Part shown: positions 24,726-32,666 of the stretch, piece by piece
Layout: the number at the start of each line of letters is the position of its first letter
Numbering within the stretch: position 1 is the first letter of the stretch
From: DAOMNO01 sp035443885
GTDB lineage: Bacteria > Planctomycetota > Phycisphaerae > Phycisphaerales > SM1A02
Length of the DNA stretch: 64,000 bases
Direction: 5' to 3'
NCBI GenBank assembly: GCA_035443885.1
Contig: DAOMNO010000005.1
Location: 124,001 to 188,000 of the forward strand
Program-made: the position numbers and the translations under genes
Notes under the pieces: model-generated
The model's input: the letters and a program-made list of their open reading frames with translations, nothing else
Database searches by the model: none
What the model was told of the DNA's origin: nothing

Positions 24726-25450
24726 GCGAGCGAAGCGCGCTGGCAGTCATCATCGGCAGAGCGGGCAGCAAAGGTCTGCCCGGCAAGAATGCAATGCCCA
24801 TCGGTGGCGCGCCGATGATCGCCCACTCCATTCGCCACGCGCAGCAGTCGAAAACCATCGGACGAATCATCGTCTCCACAGATGGACAGATGATCGCAGA
24901 CGCAGCGACCGCAGCCGGTGCGGAAGTCATTATGCGGCCTGCTTCGCTTGCGACGGATTCCGCAACGGTGGATGACGCGGTTCGCCACGCGGTGCTTGCG
25001 TCGGGGGATGTACGTGACATCATCGTCATTCTGTACGCAAACATCCCTGTTAGGCCGCCCGATCTCATCGACCGCGCTGTAGTGGAGCTGCACGCGCATC
25101 CTGAAGCGCAGAGTGTGCAGTCATATTCGGATGTCGGCAAGCATCATCCGTGGTGGATGGCGCAACTTGAAGGCGTTTCAGATTCCGTTCGAGCCGGCAG
25201 GGTGCAAGCCTATCACCCCAACGCGGTGTATCGCAGGCAGGACTTGCCGCCGCTCTTTCTGCCAGACGGCGGGGTGATTGCCGTTCGCCGCGAGAGTCTG
25301 TTCACAGTGGTCGAAGGTCAACCGCACGCATTTCTCGGCGAGCATCGTCGCGGCATCGTCAATCCATCCGGCGCAGTGGTGGATGTGGACACGCCGCTTG
25401 ATTTCACCGTGGCAGAAGCCATGCTGCAGCGCGAGGCGCGAAATCGCTGA
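24722..25450 (+). CDS. CMP-sugar (acylneuraminate) cytidylyltransferase, NeuA-like
   Basis: A 242-residue cytidylyltransferase with the N-terminal nucleotide loop IIGRAGSKGLPGKNAMPIGG, a variant of the family RxGSKxxPxKN motif, then PMIAHSIRHAQQSKTIGRII and VSTDGQMIADAA. The later region EVIMRPASLATDSATVDDAV and the end GIVNPSGAVVDVDTPLDFTV match CMP-N-acetylneuraminate synthetase and CMP-legionaminate or pseudaminate synthetases (NeuA/PseF group). It should activate a nonulosonic acid with CTP in the cytoplasm. The four-base ATGA overlap with the DUF115 fusion gene makes the two a coupled pair, strongly suggesting that the activated sugar is used by that protein. No sugar-synthesis genes (neuB, pseB and others) lie in the window. 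Confidence 0.88.
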   Translation: MSERSALAVIIGRAGSKGLPGKNAMPIGGAPMIAHSIRHAQQSKTIGRIIVSTDGQMIADAATAAGAEVIMRPASLATDSATVDDAVRHAVLASGDVRDIIVILYANIPVRPPDLIDRAVVELHAHPEAQSVQSYSDVGKHHPWWMAQLEGVSDSVRAGRVQAYHPNAVYRRQDLPPLFLPDGGVIAVRRESLFTVVEGQPHAFLGEHRRGIVNPSGAVVDVDTPLDFTVAEAMLQREARNR

Positions 25451-25466
25451 CAGCCGCCAACTGGCG

Positions 25467-27986
25467 TTATCGATAACTGCCATATCGAATCGTGCCGTCC
25501 GCGTCGATTTCGATCCAGCAGGCACCATCGCGATGGGTAACCAGCCGTTGCGCGTCGGCCAGCACATCTGCCCAGCGATCGCGATTCCATTGCGCTCGGC
25601 CGCATGATTGCATGACCAGGTGCGGCTGAAGCAGTGAAACAAACTCCGCGGTCAGATCGCTCCATCCGCCGTGGTGCGGCAGTTCAATCACGTCTGCGCG
25701 AATTTCCTTTGCATCCGCAAGGAGCGCAGCAAGGCCTTCTCGCTCCACATCGCCGGTGAGTATCACGACACGGCCTGCCACATCCAGCCGCAGCACCATT
25801 GAATGCTCGTTATCAAGCCGGAAGCGATCAAGATTTCGCGGCGGATGAAGCCAGGAAAGCCGAGCCTGCCCGAAGGGACGCTCATCCCCTCGTACGATCG
25901 GCTGCAGGGGAATGAACCGGCGCGTGAGCGCATCCGCTACGAATGTGATCGCGCCGTCAAGCCGCTCGCCTGCGCGATCGAGAAATTGATGCGTAACAAG
26001 CACGCGCCGTACCTTGAACTCGTCCGCCACTTCGATGACGGCGGAGTAGTGATCCATATGCGGGTGGCTGATGGCCAGCGTGTCCACACGGCGCACGCCA
26101 AGCCGGCGCATCGCGGGAATGATCCACTGGCGGCCTGCGTTGAGGCTGTTGTTCGAGCCAGCATCGAAGACGAACGTTTCTCCTTCGCTGCGCAATACGA
26201 TGCACGCGCCGTGGCCGACGGAAATCATGTCGATGCGGAGTGCGGGGCCGCTGCGAAGCGGAATCAGCGGCCAGCAGAGCCAGATGACGAGCGCGGCGGC
26301 GATCGGCAGCATGAACTTTGTGCGGACGAAGCGGTATCGCGAACACCACAGTGCGATGACGATGAGAGCGCAGAAAGCCCACCACGCGGATGGGAACGGC
26401 ACATGCCATGCAGAGCCGGGCAGCGAATCCGCAGCAAACACGATGGAGAGCATGAGGTCCGCCGACACCGCCAGCGGCATGCCAAGCAACATAGCCACGC
26501 TGGGCAACAGCGTTTCCAGCAGCAACTTGGCGTATCCCGCAGCCAGCACGAGCGCGACAAGCGGCGCCATCATCACACTCATCGGTATGCCGAGCGGCGC
26601 AATGATGCCGAAGTGATACGCTGTAATCGGTGTGGCGACGATCCACGCGGTGATCGCCACTGCGGCGGCATCGCGAAGCCATTGCCCGATCATCTGCGCG
26701 GAAGTGGCGACTTCCTTGTTCGGCGCGCCGAAGAGTCTGATGCGAACTTCAGGCGAGAGGTAGATCAGGCCGAGCACGACGCCGTAGCTGAGCTGGAAAC
26801 CTGCCGTGAAGAGTTGATCGGGCCGCCAGATGAGCAGGATGATGCCGCTGAGCGCGACGAGGCCGCCGACGGTGAATCGCCGATTGAGCGCGAGACCAGC
26901 GCACGCAGCGATGGTCATCACACCCGCGCGCAGCACGGGCAATCGCACTTCGATAAGAAACAGGTACCCGAGCACGAGGGCAATAATGAGCCAGCCGTGC
27001 CACGCGCGCGGGCGGCCCTTGAAACGGACGATCGCGAGCACGAGGCCCGCCAGAATGCCGAGATGCAAACCAGAGATCGCGAGCAGATGCGCGACACCGA
27101 CACGTTGAAAACTCTCGACGAATCCGTCGATTTCCGGCTCACGCTGACCCAGCACGAGCGCCAGCAGCAGCGCATCGCGTGTGCGGCTGCCGCCTTCAGC
27201 TTCCGGCAGGCGAGCGAGCAGCCACCCACTTGCGCGACGTTGTACTGATTCGCGCCACGCAAGCCACCCAGCATGCAGGTTGCTCCGCTGCGCAGGTGTA
27301 ACGGTAAGCAAATCGCGAGAGGGTACACTGAGCCATGCGGCCTGCCCCATCGCGCGAGCGTATGCCGGCGCATCAAACTCACCGGGGTTGCGAGGCGGTT
27401 CAATCGCAGTCAGATACCCGGTTACGACTACGCGGTCACCTGCGCGAAACGGCGCGACAGGTTCACTGATTCGTGTGATGACGCGGCCGCGCACGGGGAT
27501 TCGTTCGTTCTGCGAGATGAGTGCATCAACCTCGATGGGGAAATATGCCGTCGGGCCGCGGTAGTCGAATGCAGCCAGTGAGCCTTGTGTGAATCGGCGA
27601 AGGTCCGGCGCAGTCATGGCGACGCCTTCCAGCCGCACCAGTCGTTGTTCATCACCCGGCGCGATCCACGCTGCGAGATCGCGCTCATCAAGGTGGCACG
27701 AGCGCAGCTCGGCCCATGCTCCGCCGCAGGCGAGGGACGCGATAAGAATGCAGAGCATGGTGCGGCGTGGTCGTCGCGAGCGGATTGCGAGCGCGCCTGC
27801 AAGGATGGCAAAGCAGGCGATCGTCAGCCAGCCCCAGACGAAGCCGACCACGATGACGTGATGCCACCCAAGCGCGATGCCCAGCGCGAATGCACCGGCG
27901 ACATACGCCAAGCGCGCGGGCGGCCGTGCTTCCGCCTCAGCGGGATTCCACTCTCCCGTCCCAGAAGACCCCGCGCGTCCGCCCAT
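25467..27986 (-). CDS. comEC: ComEC/Rec2 DNA-uptake membrane channel
   Basis: An 839-residue polytopic membrane protein of standard ComEC layout. N-terminal helices and an OB-type soluble domain (about residues 60-230, with VRGRVITRISEPVAPFRAGD and TGYLTAIEPPRNPGEFDAPA) are followed by the Competence domain, whose signature AHLLAISGLHLGILAGLVL starts near residue 300, and by about seven more helices. The C-terminal metallo-beta-lactamase domain has HPHMDH near residue 640 and FDAGSNNSLN upstream, with HHGGWSD near 795. It transports single-stranded DNA into the cytoplasm during natural transformation; the C-terminal domain is probably the nuclease. No comEA or pilus-motor genes are near. The gene is convergent with the NeuA-like gene, 16 bases apart. 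Confidence 0.95.
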   Translation of the reverse strand: MGGRAGSSGTGEWNPAEAEARPPARLAYVAGAFALGIALGWHHVIVVGFVWGWLTIACFAILAGALAIRSRRPRRTMLCILIASLACGGAWAELRSCHLDERDLAAWIAPGDEQRLVRLEGVAMTAPDLRRFTQGSLAAFDYRGPTAYFPIEVDALISQNERIPVRGRVITRISEPVAPFRAGDRVVVTGYLTAIEPPRNPGEFDAPAYARAMGQAAWLSVPSRDLLTVTPAQRSNLHAGWLAWRESVQRRASGWLLARLPEAEGGSRTRDALLLALVLGQREPEIDGFVESFQRVGVAHLLAISGLHLGILAGLVLAIVRFKGRPRAWHGWLIIALVLGYLFLIEVRLPVLRAGVMTIAACAGLALNRRFTVGGLVALSGIILLIWRPDQLFTAGFQLSYGVVLGLIYLSPEVRIRLFGAPNKEVATSAQMIGQWLRDAAAVAITAWIVATPITAYHFGIIAPLGIPMSVMMAPLVALVLAAGYAKLLLETLLPSVAMLLGMPLAVSADLMLSIVFAADSLPGSAWHVPFPSAWWAFCALIVIALWCSRYRFVRTKFMLPIAAALVIWLCWPLIPLRSGPALRIDMISVGHGACIVLRSEGETFVFDAGSNNSLNAGRQWIIPAMRRLGVRRVDTLAISHPHMDHYSAVIEVADEFKVRRVLVTHQFLDRAGERLDGAITFVADALTRRFIPLQPIVRGDERPFGQARLSWLHPPRNLDRFRLDNEHSMVLRLDVAGRVVILTGDVEREGLAALLADAKEIRADVIELPHHGGWSDLTAEFVSLLQPHLVMQSCGRAQWNRDRWADVLADAQRLVTHRDGACWIEIDADGTIRYGSYR

Positions 27987-28094
27987 ATGGATATGGTCCG
28001 GTGAAATCGTGTTACCCGCAAGCGAACGGGTTCTGAGCGGAAAGTGCGTGTTTTTGCGGAACCGTTCTGAGATTGGCGCGCTAAACTAAAGTTG

Positions 28095-28415
28095 ATGGAA
28101 GGCGAAAGTTGGCGCATGTTGCACTGTACGAAGAACGCCGCTGAGGCGCAGTCGATCGTCGTCGCACTTCGGGCGATGGAGTTCGATGTTCGCTGGTCGC
28201 AGAATGAAGAAGGGCGGGTGCAGATCGACGTGCTCGCGGACGATTTCGCATCCCTTGCGGATGTGCTGCCGGAGTTGATCCGCGAGCAGCGTGAGTTTGA
28301 TGCGTTGCCGGTGAGTCTTGAGCGGCTGCGGCGTCTGAAACGAGATCGCATCATCATGGTCGTGCTGGCGGTGATTTTCCTGTTCCTGGGTCTCGCGGGC
28401 CTGCTGCCGGTTTAG
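28095..28415 (+). CDS. DUF2007-like small protein with C-terminal membrane helix
   Basis: 106 residues from the ATG at 28095; a TTG one codon earlier and an ATG at 28116 are alternatives. The first 75 residues have the beta-alpha-beta pattern of the DUF2007 putative signal-transducing family (AEAQSIVVALRAMEFDVRWS, then VQIDVLADDFASLADVLPEL), a PII-like small fold. The C-terminus is a single hydrophobic segment (IIMVVLAVIFLFLGLAGLLP). It is a size-matched partner to the DUF2007 protein at 29810 in the same run. Function unknown; the domain is thought to bind a small ligand or protein partner next to the membrane. Confidence 0.72.
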   Translation: MEGESWRMLHCTKNAAEAQSIVVALRAMEFDVRWSQNEEGRVQIDVLADDFASLADVLPELIREQREFDALPVSLERLRRLKRDRIIMVVLAVIFLFLGLAGLLPV

Positions 28416-28448
28416 GCGCGGTTGCGGGGTTGAACCTACACTGCATGT

Positions 28449-29813
28449 ATGTCGAGCAAACCCGCAACAGTTGAGCCATCCGTGTGGGCGTTGCCTCATG
28501 GCCCGGAGCCGTCGAACGTCATCGCGCTCTGGCCCGGCGAAACGCCGCCGAGCCTCACGGAAGCCCTTGCGGGCCTTCAGCAGCGGCTGGGTGAGGGTGT
28601 CGAACTGATTGACGAGCTTGATGTGGCGGAAGATTCGCCTGATGCGCCTTCGCAGGTTGTGTGGGCCGCTGCGATCAAGCTGCCCGGCTTGGTGGAGCCT
28701 GTCGTGTGCTGGGCGCAGGCTGCTGCGCCGGCAGCATCCGGCCAACTTGGTGATCCACGTGCGGAAGCGTGTCGATGGGCTTTCGGCATAGAAGCCGTGC
28801 TCGGCGACGATCCGGTTGGCGAGCATTTTCATGTGCTGCGCACCTTGTGTCACGCATTTCCGGATGTGCCGATGGTGCTGGATGTCAACAGCACGCGATG
28901 TTTCACTCGCGAGGAGCTGGAGCGCATGTTCACGAGCGATGTTGAACCTTCGCCGCATGAACTCTGGGCGATTCACGCTGTCGCGGACATGGACAAGGGA
29001 TCACCCGCGTGGATTCATACGCACGGCCTGTGGCGTTGCGGCTTGCCCGAGCTTGAAATGCTTGAAGTACCGCAGTCGCATCTTCGATCAGCGGTGGATG
29101 TGCTGAATACGGTTGCGTCACTTCTACTGGAGTCGTCACCCCCCGCGCCGGGAGAACCCCTTGAGATCGGGCAAGACCTTGCAGTGGCGTTGCAGCCGTG
29201 GCAGGAAGTCGTGCGATTCGTGCCCCCCGAGGCGCATGGGTCCATGCGAGACCGCAGCCATGATGAATCGGAGCATAGCGGTGTGCGCGCGGTGGTCTGC
29301 GCAGCCAAGCCACAAGGCACATTCCGCAAGGTGTGGGTCTGGCCTCGTGAAGTCGTTGAGCACTTCAATCAGGACGGCGCGGTGCGATATCTCTCTGCAC
29401 GCGAGACGGCGAGACAGTCCGCCGCGGCACGTGCTGCGTGGCCTGAACTGGCGACGGCGTTTGCAGCGGCGCAGAAGCGAGGGTTGCTCAACCCGCAGCG
29501 TCTGCGAGCGGTGTTCCTTGTGAAAGCTGGCTTCAGTGCCGATGGCGCAGCAGATCCAGATGCGGAACATCGCGAGCATCTCTGGTTCAAAATAGAATCC
29601 TTCAAAGGGCAGGCTGCGCGTGGGGAACTCATCAACCAGCCTTTCAGCATCCCTTCCATGCAGTCCGGCAAGCGGTACGACATTCCCGCTGCCATCGTTT
29701 CAGACTGGCATGTGCAGATGCAACAGGGGATTTTCGGCTCCGACCGCATTGCGGAACTCTGGTCCGCGCTAGACGACGCGTCGCGCCAGACGACGGAAGG
29801 CGGCGCACGATGA
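28449..29813 (+). CDS. DUF4026/DUF2314 domain protein
   Basis: A 454-residue soluble protein without a signal peptide. The C-terminal third matches DUF2314 in its key pattern: EHREHLWFKIESFKGQAARG, then ELINQPFSIPSM and DIPAAIVSDW. The large N-terminal part, with VEPVVCWAQAAAP and VPMVLDVNSTRCFTREELER, corresponds to the DUF4026 region seen fused to DUF2314 in other bacteria. The activity of both domains is unknown. Its ATGA overlap with the DUF2007 gene downstream and the DUF2007-like gene upstream suggest a three-gene operon. Composition is like the neighbours, so recent transfer is not indicated. Confidence 0.78.
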   Translation: MSSKPATVEPSVWALPHGPEPSNVIALWPGETPPSLTEALAGLQQRLGEGVELIDELDVAEDSPDAPSQVVWAAAIKLPGLVEPVVCWAQAAAPAASGQLGDPRAEACRWAFGIEAVLGDDPVGEHFHVLRTLCHAFPDVPMVLDVNSTRCFTREELERMFTSDVEPSPHELWAIHAVADMDKGSPAWIHTHGLWRCGLPELEMLEVPQSHLRSAVDVLNTVASLLLESSPPAPGEPLEIGQDLAVALQPWQEVVRFVPPEAHGSMRDRSHDESEHSGVRAVVCAAKPQGTFRKVWVWPREVVEHFNQDGAVRYLSARETARQSAAARAAWPELATAFAAAQKRGLLNPQRLRAVFLVKAGFSADGAADPDAEHREHLWFKIESFKGQAARGELINQPFSIPSMQSGKRYDIPAAIVSDWHVQMQQGIFGSDRIAELWSALDDASRQTTEGGAR

Positions 29814-30205
29814 ACCCACCACAAGAACAAAATCGACTTGTTACGCTCCTCAAGGCTCGAAGCGAGTTTGAGGCAAACATCCTTGTGGCGCAGCTTGAAG
29901 ACGAAGGCATTGAAGCGTTCGCGTTCAGCGCGGTACACGGCGCGCTGCCGTTCGGCTCGAAGGCGTTTCAGATTCCCGTACAGGTGCGCGAAAGCGATCT
30001 CGCTGCTGCGAAGCAGTTTCTGCGCGAGCGCGCGACGCGATCAGAAACGCTGGATTGGGAAGATGTCGAAGTGGGCGAGCGGGAGGATGAACTTCCGCTG
30101 CGCACGCCGGGCAGGATGTCCGGCTCTGCAAAAGCTGCGTTCATTATCGCGTGCGCACTGCTCGCTCTGGGCGTCATCGGCGCGATCATGGTGATTGTTC
30201 GATAG
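29810..30205 (+). CDS. DUF2007 putative signal-transducing protein with C-terminal helix
   Basis: 131 residues. Residues about 9-75 are a typical DUF2007 domain: VTLLKARSEFEANILVAQLE, DEGIEAFAFS, then FQIPVQVRESDLAAAKQFLR. A charged linker (WEDVEVGEREDELPL) leads to one transmembrane segment (AAFIIACALLALGVIGAIMV). The structures known for this family are PII-like, which gives the family name, but no ligand is established. The ATG overlaps the stop of the DUF4026/DUF2314 gene (ATGA). With the gene at 28095 it brackets that gene with two similar membrane-anchored domains. Confidence 0.8.
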   Translation: MNPPQEQNRLVTLLKARSEFEANILVAQLEDEGIEAFAFSAVHGALPFGSKAFQIPVQVRESDLAAAKQFLRERATRSETLDWEDVEVGEREDELPLRTPGRMSGSAKAAFIIACALLALGVIGAIMVIVR

Positions 30206-30222
30206 CCGCGAGCGCGACGTGA

Positions 30223-30474
30223 TTACCGTGCTTCAAAGCATCGGCGGCTGGTGCCGCCCGGCCCGATGAGCGCACGAACCGCCGCGCCGCATCGCGGGCA
30301 TCGGCCGACGTACTCGGTTCCGGCGGCATTGCGGTTCAGCCTGCCGTAGGTGTGGCAGCATCGATACCAGACGGAAAGAAATCGCCGCCCCGCTGGCGCG
30401 ACAGGCTGGGAGCTGCCTGCCTGCGGGGTATTCAGCCGTTTCCCGCCGATTTCGATGGTGTCTTGCGGGTCCAT
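30223..30474 (-). CDS. Small conserved zinc-ribbon-like protein
   Basis: 83 residues; the last 50 are a Cys-rich ribbon: VWYRCCHTYGRLNRNAAGTE, then YVGRCPRCG and IGPGGTSRRCF. The CC...GRCPRCG pairing should bind one zinc ion, and the IGPGGTSRR.F end is strongly patterned. I recall the same F.C.HVYGR...Y.GRCP.CG....IGPGGTSRR.F pattern in small planctomycete proteins, but cannot check its range here. Function unknown; possibly RNA or protein binding. No good Shine-Dalgarno is visible before the ATG. It lies 62 bases after the pseudopilin stop on the same strand and may share its message. Confidence 0.72.
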   Translation of the reverse strand: MDPQDTIEIGGKRLNTPQAGSSQPVAPAGRRFLSVWYRCCHTYGRLNRNAAGTEYVGRCPRCGAAVRALIGPGGTSRRCFEAR

Positions 30475-30536
30475 TCGCAGGGAATATCGACCGGATGCGC
30501 TTGAATCTTTGAAGCACGTGATGAGTCCGTTCGCGT

Positions 30537-31343
30537 TCAGTCGTATTGCAGTTCCGGTCCCTGTGAGGTCATTCGCTTTGTGAACGCGATGATGGCGTCC
30601 ATGCCGCCCGCGCCGGTTTCCATGAAGAAGATGTTGTCCGGATATGACTGATTGTTGCGTTCGTAGGTCAGCCCTTCAGGCACGAAGACGCTGCTGAACG
30701 CCACGCGCCCATCGCCATAGACGAAGTGCCCGCCCCACACGCCGGAGCGGCCGTAGCTGTACGAGCCAGGATCGTCGATGCCGTCCTTCGGCCCGCGATT
30801 GCCGATGAGGATCAGGCGCGAGTCGAAGTTGGACTGCCATCCACGTCGGTAACGTTCGCCGTAGAGGGGCATGTGCGCGAAGGACGTATGTGAGAGATCA
30901 TCGAGATCAGCCAGAAATCGTGTATCCCAATACGTCCCTCGTGAAGGCTGATAGCTGTTGTAATTGTAATCGCGCATCGCTTCCACGCGCGGGCTGTATT
31001 CATTGCCTGAGATGAGGCCCGACGGATTGACCAGTTGTTGCGCGATCATAGAAGAATAAAAGTTCGCCGTGGTATTCAGGCTTTGGTCGTTGCTCTTGGC
31101 ATAGAGGTTGGGCACGGGCAGGCGCGAATCGGGCATCATCTGCCCGCCGACGATCATGGCTTGATACAGCGCGTTCAGCGACATCATGTCCTGCGTGGAG
31201 CGGACCGTGCCCGGCAGCGCGGAACCTGCTCCGGTGATCGCTTTGTTCATGGCGTTCATGCCGATGGTGAACAGCACGATGATGCACACCATGGTGATCA
31301 GAACGCCGAGCATGGAAAAACCAGCGCGATGAGGGTGATTCAT
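30537..31343 (-). CDS. Prepilin-type pseudopilin-like protein lacking Glu5
   Basis: A 268-residue exported protein with a type IV prepilin signal: MNHPHRAG cleaved before F9, giving mature FSMLGVLITMVCIIVLF. The glutamate at mature position 5, needed by major pilins, is Gly13 here, as in minor pseudopilins of the GspK type or in degenerate forms. The rest is the H-X9-DG-like planctomycete pattern: tyrosine/glycine-rich sheet with HTSFAHMPLYGERYRRGWQS and GGHFVYGDGRVAFSS, the latter a hallmark of these proteins. It probably needs a prepilin peptidase and a type II/IV pilus-like system; none is encoded nearby. AAAGGGA precedes the ATG. Confidence 0.82.
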   Translation of the reverse strand: MNHPHRAGFSMLGVLITMVCIIVLFTIGMNAMNKAITGAGSALPGTVRSTQDMMSLNALYQAMIVGGQMMPDSRLPVPNLYAKSNDQSLNTTANFYSSMIAQQLVNPSGLISGNEYSPRVEAMRDYNYNSYQPSRGTYWDTRFLADLDDLSHTSFAHMPLYGERYRRGWQSNFDSRLILIGNRGPKDGIDDPGSYSYGRSGVWGGHFVYGDGRVAFSSVFVPEGLTYERNNQSYPDNIFFMETGAGGMDAIIAFTKRMTSQGPELQYD

Positions 31344-31421
31344 GGCGAATCCCTTTCAAAATGCTCCCCGAACGCCGTGAGACGTGATCGCATTACATAC
31401 TAGGCGCGAAGATGCGAGCAA

Positions 31422-31925
31422 TCAGCGGGGGCGCAGACCGGGCTGAGGCAGTGCATCAAGTTCCGCATCCAGCCGGCGCAGGCAGATGCGATGCAGGAGC
31501 GCGTTGACCGCCACAACATCCTCGCGGTCGCCCCGCACTTCAAATCGCCCGCCTCCGCCGCCTGTCTGACGCACGTTGATGGTGTACCGCCTGATTCCAT
31601 CGCCTGTTTCGCGTGATCGCTGTCGAGTCGTCCAGTTGAAGCGATTGACAAGCGAGCGCAGTTCAGCGATTTCTTCGTCGCTCATCGTGCCAGTCCATGA
31701 GAAGCGGCGCTGCGCCGCATCCTGCCCGCCTGCGTAGCTGATGCTGCCGTCATCGCGCACATCGTAGAGCCACATCGCCCCACCGTCGCGCACGAACATG
31801 TCGAGCGTCAGGCCTTGCGTGCGGTTGGGGCCTGTGCCAGTGCGTGAGTTCGCAGCGCAGCCACCTGTGGTCATCAATGCTGCAAGACACAACGCGACGA
31901 ACAGAAACGACGGCAATCGTTTCAT
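31422..31925 (-). CDS. Small lipoprotein
   Basis: A 167-residue lipoprotein: MKRLPSFLFVALCLAALMTT then GGC with lipidated Cys23. The mature part is a beta/alpha domain with LTLDMFVRDGGAMWLYDVRD, DGSISYAGGQDA and EEIAELRSLVNRFNW. It resembles the protein of the upstream gene in layout (DMFVRDGG vs DMTILTGG; DGSISYAGG vs DGSLHYGID; a loop on which the row of an aspartate-led strand turns), indicating an ancient duplication. Its ATG overlaps the stop of that gene by four bases (ATGA). Function unknown. Confidence 0.82.
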   Translation of the reverse strand: MKRLPSFLFVALCLAALMTTGGCAANSRTGTGPNRTQGLTLDMFVRDGGAMWLYDVRDDGSISYAGGQDAAQRRFSWTGTMSDEEIAELRSLVNRFNWTTRQRSRETGDGIRRYTINVRQTGGGGGRFEVRGDREDVVAVNALLHRICLRRLDAELDALPQPGLRPR

Positions 31926-32563
31926 CGACGGTACCTTTCATACGGATCTGGTCCGTAATCCCTGCGGTCAGGCAGCACGAACGCGCGAGGCTCCGTTGGC
32001 GCAGACGACCAGGCAAGCTCCGCCATTTCACGTGCGAGACGCGCCATTGCTTCATCCGCGGGCTGTTCAAGCGGACTTGTGCGAATGAACGACCAGCGAT
32101 TGCCGCCCCCCGTGAACATCACGAGATACAGAACGTCGCCTCGCTGCGGCTGGATGAGCGAGAAGTTGATGTTTTCATCTGCGCGAGAAGCGTCAGCGAA
32201 GCCGATCTGCTGCGCCAACGCCCACAGCGACGCCACGCCAGCGCGGTCGAGCGTGCGCACGCGCGGCGGAAGCCACTCCGCGCCGCGGCCGCCTGCGCCG
32301 CCGGAACTTCGCCGGCTGCTGTCGATGCCATAATGCAATGAGCCATCTGCGAAGAGAACGAATCTGCTTTGCCTGAGATGCGCTGGTGCGCCTTCATCGT
32401 GCCGCCTGCCGGTGAGAATCGTCATGTCGATCGAGAAGTCATCAGGCGTCGGGCCGAGCGGATCGACAGCGACTTCCTGAATCGAAGCGCAGGAAGTGAT
32501 TGCAAGGGGAAGGATGAACAATGCGGCAAGTGCGACAGCACGCAGGCGGCGGAAGGGGAGCAT
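31922..32563 (-). CDS. Lipoprotein, paralog of the next gene
   Basis: 213 residues from the ATG at 32563; the longer in-frame start at 32641 lies inside the rho terminator region and is unlikely. Signal MLPFRRLRAVALAALFILPL then AITSC with lipidated Cys25. The mature domain shares DFSIDMTILTGRR, FVLFADGSLHYGID and a LDRAGVASLWALAQQIGF helix with the 31422 gene's core pattern, with a Gly/Ser-rich insertion (RRSSGGAGGRGAEW). The last part PRAFVLPDRRDYGPDPYERY is Tyr/Arg rich. No enzyme motif is visible. The two lipoproteins are translationally coupled and may form a hetero-oligomer. Confidence 0.82.
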   Translation of the reverse strand: MLPFRRLRAVALAALFILPLAITSCASIQEVAVDPLGPTPDDFSIDMTILTGRRHDEGAPAHLRQSRFVLFADGSLHYGIDSSRRSSGGAGGRGAEWLPPRVRTLDRAGVASLWALAQQIGFADASRADENINFSLIQPQRGDVLYLVMFTGGGNRWSFIRTSPLEQPADEAMARLAREMAELAWSSAPTEPRAFVLPDRRDYGPDPYERYRR

Positions 32564-32596
32564 GGCGTCAGTGTACCGGCGGAGCGGGCCGCGCGT

Positions 32597-32628
32597 AAAA
32601 AACCCCGGCATTCGTGCGTCGGGGTTTT
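32597..32628 (-). terminator. Intrinsic terminator of rho
   Basis: AAAACCCCG (32599-32607) pairs with CGGGGTTTT (32620-32628) over a 12-base loop. Read on the minus strand the stem is followed by six T, so it ends the rho transcript 39 bases after the stop, upstream of the lipoprotein pair. The gene for the Rho factor therefore ends Rho-independently. Confidence 0.88.
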
Positions 32629-32666
32629 GGGGGTTTCTCAATTGTGCGGCAATGAAGTCCGCTGCG

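Noticed and set aside
25803..27248. A 481-codon rightward frame opposite comEC
   Set aside because: It is the antisense shadow of a fully supported comEC, with polar, low-complexity composition and no motifs.
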